Assembly (NCBI RefSeq): GCF_902150065.1
Contig: NC_043994.1
Coordinates: 19,772,913-19,836,912 of the forward strand
Direction: 5' to 3'
DNA length: 64,000 nucleotides
DNA from: Myripristis murdjan
Lineage: Eukaryota > Chordata > Actinopteri > Holocentriformes > Holocentridae
Position 1 is the stretch's first letter. Every line of letters begins with the position of its first letter. Positions 32,601 through 46,900 of this stretch are shown here, piece by piece. The notes under the pieces are model-generated. The model made no database searches, was not told the origin of the DNA, and worked only from the letters and a program-made list of their open reading frames with translations. The position numbers and the translations under genes are program-made.

Positions 32601-35600
32601 ACCGCTTTTCCTTTGGACCTTGTAAATTGTGTTTTGGTGGCTTGATGGCTCAACTACATAATTACTTACTTAATAACTTAATGTAGCTCTTTCATTTTGA
32701 AATTGTGCAGACATTCAGAAAGATGCATGATGCTTTGTGTACTCTATCACAGAAAACCAGAATCACTTCGGTGTTGTAAAACCAGGAGAGTATTCCACGA
32801 TGTTGATGCCTGTGTTGTGTGGCTTACAGGCTCTCTCTCTGTCTGTTTGAAATTGCACCAAATGTATTTCATGTTCCAGAAGTGTTGTTGTCTCAAGATA
32901 GCTTTTTCTACATTTTTTTTTTCCAGTGATGAGTGCTCCTCGTGCACACCTCCATGGAGAAAACTATGCAGTTTCAAACCTCTATTCGAACACATCTAAC
33001 ATTAAAAAGGAATTTGCAACCAGTATGTGGGAAGTTATCATGCTCTGTTTTTGACAAATCCTGACATGACAAAACATGTTTTTCTCTGTGATACAGAAGA
33101 CGCTGGAGTTAAATTAAACATTAGTGGTGTTTTTCCTGTGTCTACTTCCTATTTAAACATTTCCTCAATATGTTCCCTAGTTGTAGGCGTTTTGAGCCAG
33201 CTACCCAAGAGGTTCTGTCAAGTCCTCGGGGTTTCCTGTGTTTTGCCTCCATGATGGTAGTATGTAACTTCCTTGCTTGTGAAATGCACCTGGACCCTGT
33301 TTTCTTTGTATTCTTAACCTCAACAAAACTTAAGCTGAAAAAAGCCCACTTTCATCTCCCCTAGGAATCTGTTTTAAGTTGGCTCTTTTGTGACCCATGT
33401 TGCAGTGGGAGATTCTGGCTGTTTTCTGGGTAAACTGGTGACGATCATAGGCTGACTTCCTGTGAACTGGATAGCGTGTTAGCAGTTTGAGGACAATATA
33501 TAAGTACAAGGTAGCAATGTATTTGTTTATTTGTAGTTCCTACATTTTAGAGCAGTGTGCTGATCTATAATAGGAACATTTGTTAAAGTGCATCAGTGTT
33601 AACCCAATCTTACAGTATTTTTCAGCAGTGCTGGTCAGTTGGGGCATTTCCAAGATTATTGCTGGAAGATAGCACCTGCACAACTGATCGCTTTTTGAAA
33701 TGAAATTAGATAAATTCAGATACAGTGTTGACGGACAACACACAAGTTTGTCTGTTACTGATGTATAAATGCTCACAGATAAATTGGTGTTTTAGTTTTA
33801 AAAATGTAAATGTAGTTGTGGTCATTTTTGTCCACCGCATGAATTCAAATAGCAATTGAAATTCTAAACTTTGCATTTGTTTGTTGAGATGAGAAAATCT
33901 TTTATTTTAAAATACCTTAAGGAGTAGGATTCTTGATGGACCCAGTTTTTGAAATGACCGTGCCAGCGGAAAGTTGGTTGTGATCACAAAGCGTGAAATC
34001 TGATATGAGCTATGTACCCATAATGTTGTTGAATTAACCTTTATTCAAGCCGCTCTTCAGCTGTGACGTGGTAATCTGATACTAGTACTGTCAGAGGTAG
34101 TCTTTGTTAGTAATTGGCTCTCACAGCCTCAGCTGACCTCAACATTAGCACAGACCAGGGCTCCTGACCTTGCTTACATTTTATGAATAGTATCATTTCA
34201 GTGTGTACAGAATAGCCGCCATCAAGGAGACCTAGTCATACAGTAAAGAATTTCCTTCATTTGTGCTGGGAGCATTTGTGCGCAGAGGCCGTGCTACAGT
34301 TCACACCAACTCTTTGTCAAAGGCTCATTATGTGCAGCTCATTCTTCAATGCCTGCCTTCTTGTGCCACTGCCAGAACATGTCCACTGCATGAGATAAGC
34401 CAAAAGTCCCCTTTGAGGAGCCTCCAGAATAGTTGCCCCTATTTTAGGGTGTTTGAATTTTTTTTTTTTTTTTAAAGATTAAGATGGTTATGGGTCAGTA
34501 GCAAACTGGCATACTGACACATTTTGCCCAATGGAAACCTGTTCATAATGACAGCAGTGGAATAGCAATTATGGGACAAAAGTAATCAGCACCATTCCTT
34601 CCCAGCTCACTTATCAGCAATAATACTCGGGTGATGTTCCATAGGTTTGCATGGGGCTGGTGGACCGTTTTGGCACCACTGTGTTCAGGAGGCCTTAACC
34701 CCTGACTTCCTGTTTGGAGGCCAAATAGTGCTGTCTGGCAGGAAAGGACCTGGTGTCCCTGTTTGTAACTGTTGCTCAGGTGTTTGTGTTAATGATGGTC
34801 TGATGTAGTGGGGTCAAAGCACAAGAGATGGATGGATCACAGTTGCTGGAATACAAATTTACAGTTCCGTTTTACTAGCTCTGAATATGTTTTTCTGTGC
34901 TCATGGCCTTGGAGTTTCACTTCCTCTCTGGTCTCCAAGCATTCATATATCTGGCATGGGTTGACAAAAGTGCACTGTTTGTCTGCTTGTTGACTAAACG
35001 TCCTTATACCTATGCTGCATGATTTAACAGCCAGTAAGCAAACTAATTATAATAGTTATGCCTAAAAGAAACACACTTTTCCAAGGATTTAAGTGTTATG
35101 TTGTCTGGGATGTTAGCGATTCAGAGCTTTTCCTCCCTTAAAATGCGGGTGGCTTCACTACCATTAGATCCTACCGTAACATCAGCTCCTACCAACTAGT
35201 GCAAGCAGCAGAGGTACTTGCCAACCAGACCACCTCCACTAGTAGTCAGTAACGATGGCGATGACCAGTTCGTGTTCTTGAGCAGGACTAAGTACTTGTG
35301 GATGCTTTATTGTTTAAAAGCAAATACTTCAACACTTCAACACAAGTAGAAACAAGAATGAACAAATTCCACTTGTAGTTGAGTAATATTTGACCAGAGA
35401 TATCTATACTTAGAGTCATGTAATAGGGTTGTGTAGTTTGTCTACCACTGCTCAAATGTTAAACTAAAACAATTCAGCTTTCTCCATCCATGATGCTCAA
35501 ATGTTAAACTAAAACAATTCAGCTTTCTCCATCCATGATGGACCAGAGTCGATTTGGCCCACCATACATCAGGTGAAAGGCAGGGAACAAGTCTCTGGGG

Positions 35601-37877
35601 TGGACAGATGAGTTGTGGACCCTCAGACAAAAATATTAACATCCGTGGGGAGTTCATCAGACCTGCATGTCTTTAGACTGGAAGGGAATTAACTCAAAGA
35701 ACAAAAGCAAACTCCACACAGAAAGGCCCAGTGCTGAGATTTAAACATGACATGACTGTCTTGCTGTGTTGTCATAATGCAAACCACTGAGCCACGGTGC
35801 TGCGCTAATTGAGCTTCCTGCTAACAATAATTTGAGCAACTCAAGAACATGTTTCTTGACGGCTTCATGGCTTTTAGTCTTGTTTCTCTTTCTACGTTTG
35901 GGGACAGATTGGTCGCAATTACAAATATTGTTCACACTGTTTAATGTTAAGATTTGTTTTTATTTTTCTATCAAGAGGTTTATGTCTTATGTTTTGTTTC
36001 AGACTGTGAGAACACTGGTCATGACAAGCATGTCCACTGAGTAAGTACCTGAGTCATTTAAAATGTCCTTTAGCAAAACTCTTCTCACTGTGCATCACCA
36101 TACATTTCATAGGCAGTAGATTGCACCACATGTACTAAGTGAGGAGTTAAGCAAGGCTAAAAAACAATTTCTTGCTCAATAATTTAGATGATGCTTTCTA
36201 CTATATTCTTGGTCTTTTACAGGAAGCAGCACACCGTGGTTCAGGTGGTAAAAACGCTGGGTGGGTTTTCTATTGAGGACCGGGTATGTGAGAGCACAAC
36301 TCACGTGGTGTCCGGGGGTCACCGGCGCACTCTCAACATCCTATTGGGCATTGCTCGTGGCTGCTGGATTCTGTCTTTCGAATGGGTGTGTAGCTCATTA
36401 TGTTTACATGATACTATTTAAAAACTGACGAGGAAAGTGCTTTACTATTTATTATTTTCATTTAATAGATTCTGTGGTGTTTGGAGCAAAGACAGTGGAT
36501 TCCAGAGGAACCATATGAACTTTCTGACTATTTCCCTGCAGCACCAGTGAGTACTACCAGCTGAAGATTCACCGCAGTATTCACGACACAGATATTCACG
36601 ACACAGATATTCACGACACAGATATTCACGACACAGATATTCACTGTCTGCATCATCTATCATGCAGTGTAGTGTGAAAAGTCGATGATTGAGTTTGCAG
36701 GATTCTATGGACTGCATTTACAATGCAATGAATAGGGAAATATAAACCTTGAAATTACCACATTCTGTAAAAATTGACCCAAAATATAAGCAGTCATGAA
36801 AAATGCACATAAATGGAACATTTAACCTTGAATGGGCCTGGAAAAACAGCTTCACATTATGTTGTTTGGTAGTGGTGAATCATTTCTATCAGAATCAATG
36901 TTAGCCACTTACATTTTCTCAAAATATACTCTATTTTCCTGTCCTTAACATTAGCAAGGTATATACCAGTCCTTTATGTTCAATAGAATTAAATTATTAA
37001 ATAGAAAAATGAAACAGTTGTTGTTGCCACAGGCTGTGAACAAAGTAATTTCCCAGCTACTCCATTCTGAAGAGATTAATTTCCGTTCTTACCCTCTGCA
37101 CTCAAGATATTTTTTATCACCTAAAAACACTATGCATGTAGAGAGGGAAAAAAATCATACCTTAACCAGTGCTCAAGGTAAGTGAAATAATTAAAAGACT
37201 GATTATATACACGGGTTTCTTTAGTTCTATATTAGCATTCTTCCTATGTTGATTTTTGTTTTTCAAACCATTTCCAAATCTTGTTTGCGGCACTCTAGCC
37301 CTCAAACTCAAAACTAATAAAGGCCAGAATGCCAAAGCAGAGGAAGTGGGTCGGAAACCTGGTAATTTTTATTGCCAGTCATTCATTTCAGTGTGCTTGT
37401 TTTTCCTTAAGCATCCTGTGTGAAATGTGGATGTTGCCTCTTCCTGAACTCGTCATTCATGAATCTGTGTGTTCTCTCCTGCCTCTGTGAGGGGAGACAC
37501 GGGGTCTTGATGCAGACAAATGTCACCACATTTCCTCTTGAAGCTGCAATGAGGCTTTTGTTGTGACAGACAAAATATTTTTACGTCCCTACGGCCCTTT
37601 ATTATGCCGCTACTCCAAATGGAAGTATTCAGCATTTTGAAAACCACATGCTTCCCTCCTCAGTTCCTCTGCCCTGTGTGTCCTATGTGTTTAGTGGTGG
37701 TATTGCCTTCAACAGCTGCTGTCAGTGTTAATGACAAAAACAGATGGCAATAAGGCTGCATAAACAGCGCTGCCGCACTGAGTGGATTTCACCTTTCCTG
37801 TGTAGTGATTACTACTGCCTTAAAATGATGTTGCTGTTCAATTAATTGTGTGACCTGAGTGAAATGACAGCCTATAA

Positions 37878-37965
<88 letters not shown>

Positions 37966-40900
37966 GGAGAGGGAGAGGGAGAGAGAATCTTGCCATAAAA
38001 ACTTCAAATCTGACAGGAGCAGTCCAACTGTATGTTGACAGCAGATCAATCCATCAATAATCTTCAGGCTTTTTTCAGTAAAATTAAGCCAACATTGCTC
38101 ATTAAGTGTATATATGTGCTGCTTAATAATCAATATAAGTCCTCACAGGATTTGGGAATCAGACCTGATTCATTTGGTTGTACGATGAATAATGACCAAC
38201 TATCACATTGCAAATCATTTTGCAGCATTTTGTATTTATTTCTGTTTCTAGGAGCAGAGAAATGATAAAAATGTTTTTGTGGATAGAAATGTGGCGATCA
38301 GATCGTTCTGCTTGCACTGCATTGTTTATTGTGAAAGGGTGGGCCCCGTGTTGAGTAATGCTGATACAGCTGACGTAACCTCATGTCTGTAACAGGTGGC
38401 AGAGCTTTGCAGGGAGTTGATAGATGCTTAATTAATTTGGTGTCTATTGGAGGGGGGGGGGGGGGAATTTAGCTCCCTCTCTTACAAAGCTTTGCCACAA
38501 AATTTAACTGTAGATGTGTAAAATTAATACAGATTTAACATAAATAAAATTACAAAAATAGGGAAAAACTATAGTTGTTGTTATATGTCAGCATGGAGAA
38601 GGGACTGTACAGTTGTCCTAGATTAAATTAATCCCTTTGCATTTATGTGTAGACAGGTAGACTGGCACTCAGGATGGGAATCTGAGTGATGTGAAAATTT
38701 AACAGTCTCTATCACATATACAATGTTAAATATCAGTCTTTGAATCTACATATAAATTAAACAACAGATATACATACATCTTCTATCAGAAAGAAAATAT
38801 CTTAGAATAAATTCTGACTAGTATTTTACATTTACATTTACATTGTAGACATCTCAGGAGATAGCCTACCTAGAGCAAATTACAGTAAGCATTTTAAGCC
38901 AATTCCTGTCATTTTATCACCAATATATACTATAAATTTATGTTGTACCATAGTCTTTTTGCTTACAATGCCATTATATCACAATCTCCCCTCTGGTTAG
39001 CTAACTATTTCTCACTATAATCTCTGTATTTCCAGTTGTCTATGCATATCACATTAACAGTCTTTTCAGTGTTTTTCACAAAATATAGCCTATAGCTTTG
39101 TCAGTGTTAATATTCCACATTTTCATTGTTTAACTTCTCATTTGGTTCCTATCAGTAAACATATAGACATAAAGCAAAGTGTTCATTTTCCCAGGAAAAG
39201 TTCATAGAAATGTTGTTATCGTGAAGTGCTTTGGTTCTCTGGACAGTGTAGTTTTTGTTTTGGTGTCAGGCCGTGTTGTCCTCTCACTTTGTCTGATGTG
39301 AGAGAGACTGCGTAACGATTCTTCAAAAGTCTGCTGGTCTGATCATCATGGTTGTGGACTTCAGTGAGTAGCCTGAGCCTTTCCAGTAGTACCATTTGAT
39401 TCCATTGAAGCGATTGGAGTTCTGGCCCTGTTGGTAGTACATCCCATTCAGATTGGATGGACCGCAGGCATCAAACCACCACCCTAGAGCATGAAAACAA
39501 AAATTAACATCAATCGTGCCTGTCAGAGACTACGTGATTTGGTCACACTGCATAGTAGAGAGGGATGATGACTTCTGTCTCTTATGTAAATGATAGATTA
39601 TGTATCCCAGGAATGTGCTTCATGGTGGGCAGAAAAAAAAAATGTTTACTGCGCTCTTGACATTTGACTTTATCACCACAGCACCAAGCTAAATCACAGC
39701 TTTTAATGTGATTATCATGTGACTTCTCATTCCCTTTGAGACATTATAAAGGCACTCTTTGAATTTGGAAAAATGTACAAAGTACTGTAGAACCAATTAA
39801 GCTAAACACACAAGAGCTTAAAAATTTAAACAATTTAAAATTATATACATTACACGCTTTGCACTCTTTGCACTATTTTTTGGCAGCTTTCAAAATCGTG
39901 TAGGCAGAGTCTAGGTGACAGTGAACGTTATGTTTATATTTGTGCTTTATGGATCATAGCAATAGCATTTTTTTAAATGCGTCATTTTGTCATTCAAATA
40001 CAATTTCTTTCCAAGTCTTGAATAAATGCCTGTTAAGGTGTCATATGTTCTGCAAAAATGTGATGAGCAATTTTACATTTAGCGGACACTTTTGTCCAGG
40101 ATGACTTACAATTAATTAGAAAACAGCAAATCAGTGTGTTGCTCAAGGACACTAACATGCTGAAAGTCCTGGCACAAGGGTGAGAGACTGGTCTGAGTCT
40201 TGGATTTAATTTGGGCAGGGAATGCAAGTAGCCCACATCCACATAAACAAAATAGTTCTATTCATTCATTGTGGCCGAGGGGAAACTTTGTGTTTGTGAT
40301 GGCAGAGGTGGGCCACTGGGTCAGTGCTACTCATAATTCTACACATGCAGCTGGTTATCTCTGAGATTTAGGGATTCTTCTGTGACAGACCCCTCTTGGA
40401 AAAAAGGGTGAAGGTTAGGGTTTTCATGCTGTCATGCTCATTTGGCAGAGCCCAGTACAGTGGGAGACAAACTTCTTGCAGCGCAGTCACTTTAAGAGGC
40501 ATGGAGGAGGAACCTTTAAGTTACAAGAGAGGGAAAAAGCTCTTTTCCCAGGCTATTAATGTCAACTATTGTAGGGACTGAATTCCCCAATGAGTCGATC
40601 AGTGATTAACTCTGAGCTAATTGTGCTCTTTGACCCAGCCACAAAAATGGGGGTCATTTGAAAACTCTTTAAGAGTCTGTAGGGGTGAAATTTTTTGCCG
40701 CAGTAAGTGAGCACCTCAAATTGATGTAATTATTAGATTTTCCCACTGAACACAGCCATGCAGAAGCACAGGTGATTTACAATTAATTTTGCCTCTTACC
40801 GCCTGTTGTGAGTTGCGAGCACTTGCAAACACATTTGTCATTGTCTGCATCCTTTGTACTGAAATCACTTCCTGGCTGCCCAAGGCTGCTTGTTTTGCCT

Positions 40901-43900
40901 GCTGTTCCACTGTAGCCTTTAAGGTGTATCCTGTAGAGTGAAAAGGAAAAATGGAGGAAGGAGGAGGAGGAGGAAGTCAATAATTGCTGTTCCTCAAAAG
41001 GCAACCTTTAGCTGACTTATATTATGGTCATAGCCTTGCTACCGATGCAGCTAAAATAGCTTTTAGTAGTTTGCATAATTAGAAGTTGGTTACATGGGTT
41101 TTTGTTCTCAGGTTAGGTTTATGTCAAATTATTTTGCCAAACAAAAGGTGCTGTGTGTGTGTGTGTTTGTGTTTCTTAATATTGATTTCTCGTTTGTGTT
41201 TTGATAAGGATCGACTAAGGATGCATCTAATGCTATGAGTGCAAGAGTAGTTGGTCATAGTCTAGTAGACTTAAGCCTGAATGCCACAGTGCTGAATAGG
41301 AGAGTTTCAGGGCCTATTTGTCAAATTCAAAGGAAGTATCCATTCCACTGTTGGAATCAGCTTCGGCTGGGAAAAGAAAATACTTCTGAAGGTTGTGTTA
41401 TTGTCAAGGGATGTGGACCGAATGTTTAGTGTGCTTCCTATTTTCACAAATCCTGACCATTTCCAGTTATTTTCTCTGGACTTGTGCCAGGTATTTTACA
41501 TCAGTATCAGGAAAACGTATACATTCTTAATAAGGCATATCTATCCTCAGGGACAGTTTATATACGTTTTGCATTAATGTTGAGTCAGTTCAGTCAGTAT
41601 TTATGACATGAACGACCCTCTCCCTAAGGTGTATTATAGGAGACAAGCACTTAACTGCATTGCAGCTGAGGAATCTTTTCTTCAGCTTCTCCATTGACAG
41701 TGTATGTCACATTAAATGTGTGGACTGTAGCATGTTGGAGCTTTAATAGTGAAATCATCCTGTTGCATATTAGTGCCAATAGTTCAAAACCAGTAATTAG
41801 GCCTACTTCAATAGAAACTAACCTTGAGCACTGCAAAAACAATGAAAAAATTTTGCATTGTATATTGTATGTTACAACTTAAGATTTTATGTTCCTAGCT
41901 TTAGGAAGACATGCCCGTGTGTTTAACTGTAATATAAGATGAACACTGAACTCTTTCAAGAGTGGAACTGTAGAGGTGCTCTTTTATTTTTATTTTCGGG
42001 CGAATGCAATTGGAGGACCATTGTTTTTGCATGCTGTCTTGATTGGCCAAGATTAGCTAAGCCCTCCTGAAAAGCTGCTGTCTTTTTTTTGGTTTGTTTC
42101 CTAGATACCAGACTTCAAAAGCTTTGCCGTGGAGCTAAAGTAATATTCTTCTCACGGAGGAACTTGTATTGATCCATCTAGGTTCAATATATCATGTTGG
42201 AGATACTCAGAATTGCATCTTGTAATTTTTCAGGAACATGATTTTAAGAATTACTTCAGTTCATTAAAATAAAACTTGTGTACATATATTTTTTAAATCT
42301 TTGTTCAGACACATCCTAAAAAGTCTCTGATGACACTATGGAAACCTACCTGTAATTCTGTGCTTCACTGTCCAGAGAAAACTGCTCATATAGTGAGAAT
42401 CCTGAGTTTCCTTCCCAATCACTCAGCTGGATCCTTAGTTTGTAGGTTTGTTGGTTTGTCAGTCTGGAGACAAACTCATTTCCTAACCAGAATTCACCTG
42501 AAGCTTCGCCAAACCCCTGCAAAAGCATACACAACAAGAATCGTTAAATATTAAAACAAACAAATGGGTAGATTCACAGTTCAGTACATTGCACAGAGAA
42601 TGAATCATGCACATAAATTTGCCATTGCACAGAGCATTCAAAGGAATCAGTCATTTTGGCTATTTATAGTAGTAACAGCTGGTTTTAACTAGAGCTCAAA
42701 TATTTTCAGAGCATGCAAAACAATTACACACCAACAGTCATAGTGAGATAATAAAAATCCTGTATGTCGGTTTTAACTCAACATACTCAACAGTGTGCGG
42801 TCAGAGTAAGGAAAATATCAGTATAAATATTTTCCTGTGGTGATTGCACTGCAGTGGCATGAGATTCTTCCTTGGCATATTTTTAGTCTGTTAATCTCAA
42901 ACTTGGCTTGAATAAAGCTAGTCACTATTTTTAGGGATCATCTGCACCGCTTGTCTTTGTGATGGCAGGTTACAAACACTGTCTCAGATTCACTTTCAGA
43001 ACAAAGAAATGCTCGCATGTGATCATATCTCATTGTTGATGAATTGGTATAATGTGTGTATTAATGTGTTCATCATATCTTTGAGTTACCACCTTTATTC
43101 TTTTTTAGCACATTGTCACCCTGAGCAACACCAATCTTATCAATGTAGAGACATCAGAGGATGCAACTGATCTGAGCTGATGCAACTGAGAATAATTACA
43201 AGCGATTATCATTTGCCCATTCTTTTTTGGATTGATTTGAAAATGCCCCCTCACACTGGTGCAGTGTTGGTGGTTCATTAATTTTGATCATACCCTGTTT
43301 TATTGTTGTGCGTTGACATTTCAAGCCAAAGTGGCCCTTTCAACTCTAGTGAAAGGATAGTCAATAACCAGTCTGGCCTGTGCAATGGGAACGAAAACCG
43401 TAGCCTAGGCTATATATATTTTTTAAGGGGAGAATTTCCTCTTGATAGCTTTTACCATTTTGTACTCTTTCCACGTACGGTGAAAGTCAACACGGCCATC
43501 AAAGCGTTTCTGTAGTATTGTCCAGCCACCTCCTTCTGTCTCCATGTCACAGAAAGCCTTCAAACACAAAACAAAAAGGGTTGCAGCAATTAATAATATC
43601 AATTGAGACTAAATCTTCTGTAAGGAATTGGTCCTCAAGAAATTGACAGTGCAGTCTCGTTTCTGTTTGGCTCAAACCTCGGGAACTGGATTCAGAATTG
43701 AGTTCAAAGTTTTAATTACTGAAACGTATCTAGGGAGATCACTCTATTAGCTAAAGCATGCACATCATTAATGAAGGGCTGAGGACATTTTAACTTAACC
43801 AGTCCATCCGCAAAGACAATTTTGCATTTAGTGGACGTTTCAACATCTAGTGAGCAACATTTGCCATGGTTTTATTAATTTACAAGGCTGTGTCTAAATA

Positions 43901-46900
43901 TTTTGATGTTGGTATTTAACTGGCATACATATTTATTCTGATATGCTGAGTGAACCTTAAAGGAGCAAATCTTAATGGAGTGTTCACACTTTCAAAGCTT
44001 TTATTGAAATGTATCTGAAAATAGTTTTGTTTTTGTTTTTTTTGTACTATACACTATAACCTATAGACAGAATGAAATAAGTAAACAGGTTTAGTTTACC
44101 TTCACCTCTAGTGTAGAGTTTGGAAGTGTGAGGACATACACTCCACTCTCAGTGTTTCCCGACTTGAAGACAGCAGCACAATCCATGTACGTGGACGGTG
44201 TATCCTGCATCATGGCAGGTTTGGTCTCTGCAGCAGAAGCCATGCACGTTAATTAGACACCACAAAATTGCACAGCACTTCACCTCCTTTGATAAGTTCA
44301 TGGCTTAGCTCCTGGCAAACTAACACAGCAAAAAGGTCACTTTCAATGCTTCCATGTGACTGTGACCACAGGTTGTTGGGGGGTTGACAGTAGTTAACAC
44401 AGAGGCTGAATGCTAAGGCATTTAACTCCCAGTTGCTGCTCAGTGGCTGACAGTTGAAGACTGTGCCTGTATTGGGCAGCTCCCACGTGTTGATGCAGCA
44501 CTGACAAGAAGTATGCATGCAGAGTTGACCTTTCCTAATTAAATGAAAGATAAAAGGAATATTCATGAGACTTAGTGCCGCCCCACCTCCAGCTGTGGTG
44601 GTAGAGATGGTGTGGATGAGGTTATTGACAGTCTCCAGTAGCTCCTGTTGCTGGTGCTGCAGGACAGTGTTGTTTGAAGAAACCCGAAGCAGCTGCTGTT
44701 CCAGCTCCCCTATAAAGGCTGTCTGCCTCTCTATCAGTGCCTGAAGCTGCTCCTTTTCATCTCGAAGCGTCTTGAGCTGCACCTGTCTCTGCTCCTCCAT
44801 CTCCTCCACCTTCTTCTCCAGGAAGCTGAAGAAGAGCAGGAGACAAGTTGAGCAACTTTATGTGCTTATGTGCAAATCAAAGGTTTGCACATAAGCACGA
44901 AGCATAAAGCTGTACTGTTAATGATTCTCAGAATATCTATTTCCCTGTTTTCCAATGTCATTTGTAACCTTGTATTATATAGATGATTTATATAGGGTTA
45001 GCATTGGTAGACAAAACATGTTCTTACCTGTTTTTGTCATTCAGCTTATTTATTTCATTTGTTTGCATTATTAGTTGTTTTTCCAGCTTGTTAGTTGACA
45101 AGGAATTCTCGAGAAGTTGGCGCTCAAGTCGAGTTGTGTGAGTTATTACCTAGAAAAAAGATTTGGAAAACAATTCAGTGAGGCTGTTTCTCAGAGACAC
45201 CTTGTCCAATCAGAGTGAATTTTCTCATTGAAAGTGTGTATTAGGTAAAGCCTTTGCATTATCGTTACGTCAATACTTGGCAACAGTTTAGAGCAGCTGA
45301 AGATACTTGGATGCTGACAGTTGTTCTCCCACAGAACAGAATGTGTCCCTCAGCTTAACTCAGAAGCGGGGAAAGGATATGTTACAATGAAATTTTGATC
45401 TCTTCTGGATAGAGAAATGTCTCAGATTGGTGCTGTGCAATTGCTGCTGACGTTTCCCTGTCTTTGTGTGTGTAATATGTTACGCAAATAGCTCTATGAC
45501 TTAAGTTGCAGTTGTTGTTTTTTTTATCCTCTACAGGTTTAGTCTCAATAAAAAACTGGGGACAGACGCAGATACATAAAATCTTTGCTGGATATTTTCA
45601 GTTATTTATTTATGTAATATGACCTGACATTGATTATGTTGAGTTTGATCAGATGATGACCAGTCAGTGTATACCTGTAGAAATGGGTGACACTCCACAA
45701 AATTGAACTATGTATGCATTTGGTCTTAAGTGTCATTAATACTATCAGAAATTATAGTTTACTGCCAAGATGCTTTTCTCCCAAGTCTCAACTTGGTGTA
45801 TCCAGAGTCCGCTAGTATAATAGATAATGCTCTACCTATCAAACCACTTTGAATGGATAGTTACTTTGCTATATCAGAGGACTCAGTGCCATACAAGCCC
45901 TGTTTGTTGGCTCCATTTTGTTAGAGACGGCACAAAAGCTTAGCCATTAGCTAAATGGAAAAATGTATTGTGACAGGAAAGAGCAGAACAATCAAATTCC
46001 AATAAAGCAGACATACTGAATGTTGGAAAGCGGAGAGGGGTACATGCAGGGGGTACTGTGAAAGAGCCATGGGGCTTCATAATGTAATCCATGTATTTTC
46101 ACAGACAGACGTATTGAACTGAGCTCTTGGGTCGGGGACCTTGCCTCTGATTTCCCAGTTTGGAGGAACTGAACTCAGCAAAAAGCAGGTTGTTTACATG
46201 AATCACAGCTACGTGTCTCCAGTGGAGCTGTTGATGTCTTTGAACAGACGGATGTCTGATTGTGACAAACTGATAGACTGTTTCTGTGGGAATACAAGTG
46301 TGCTAATAACAGGAAATGCTGTACAGTTGGCTCACATAAGGTCATTGACGTTCAGCCAAAATAATATACTGGCACAGTAGGATAATGCAGTCTACTTTTC
46401 TCTATTTATTATCAAGCATTCTCACTGAGCTACATTATTTAATGTAGTATGCCACTACATCTTAAATGGAAATAAAAGGAATGTTGGGCATATATTACTA
46501 CAATAATTTGATTGAAACTGCATGCTATAGATTTTGACATGCCAACTGTAATATTGCACAAACAAGCCAAAGAGACACTGGTGTTTGCTAGGCTTTTTTC
46601 CTATTCTTATACATGTTTATTTTAACTGTTAGGCAGTATAGCCTCACCTGTGCCTCCACATTGGTCAGTTTCCGCGTTTGCTCTGCAGTTTGGCTCAACA
46701 GGTTTGTTCCAATCTCAATCATCGTAGCCGTGTGGTTGTGTACAGCATTCTGTTGGATCTGGACCATGTCTTGCTTCATGCTGTCCTGTATGTAGTTCTC
46801 CAGCTGCAGTGGACATAAAGAATTATCTCAAGACAGCATTGGAATTACTTTTCCATTACTATTACTTTTTACTGAGCATGCATTCTCTTTTTCAGCAAAT

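Noticed and set aside
32697-32999. 100-codon open frame in mcph1 intron 10
   Set aside because: Cys- and Phe-rich low-quality peptide without homology or splice-phase fit with the flanking mcph1 exons.
36576-36646. Possible CRISPR-like array
   Set aside because: Units are 15 bp, contiguous and without spacers in a vertebrate intron; it is a minisatellite.
38452-38465. Run of 14 G as a regulatory G-quadruplex
   Set aside because: A single homopolymer in an intron without other G-tracts; most likely slippage or sequencing noise.
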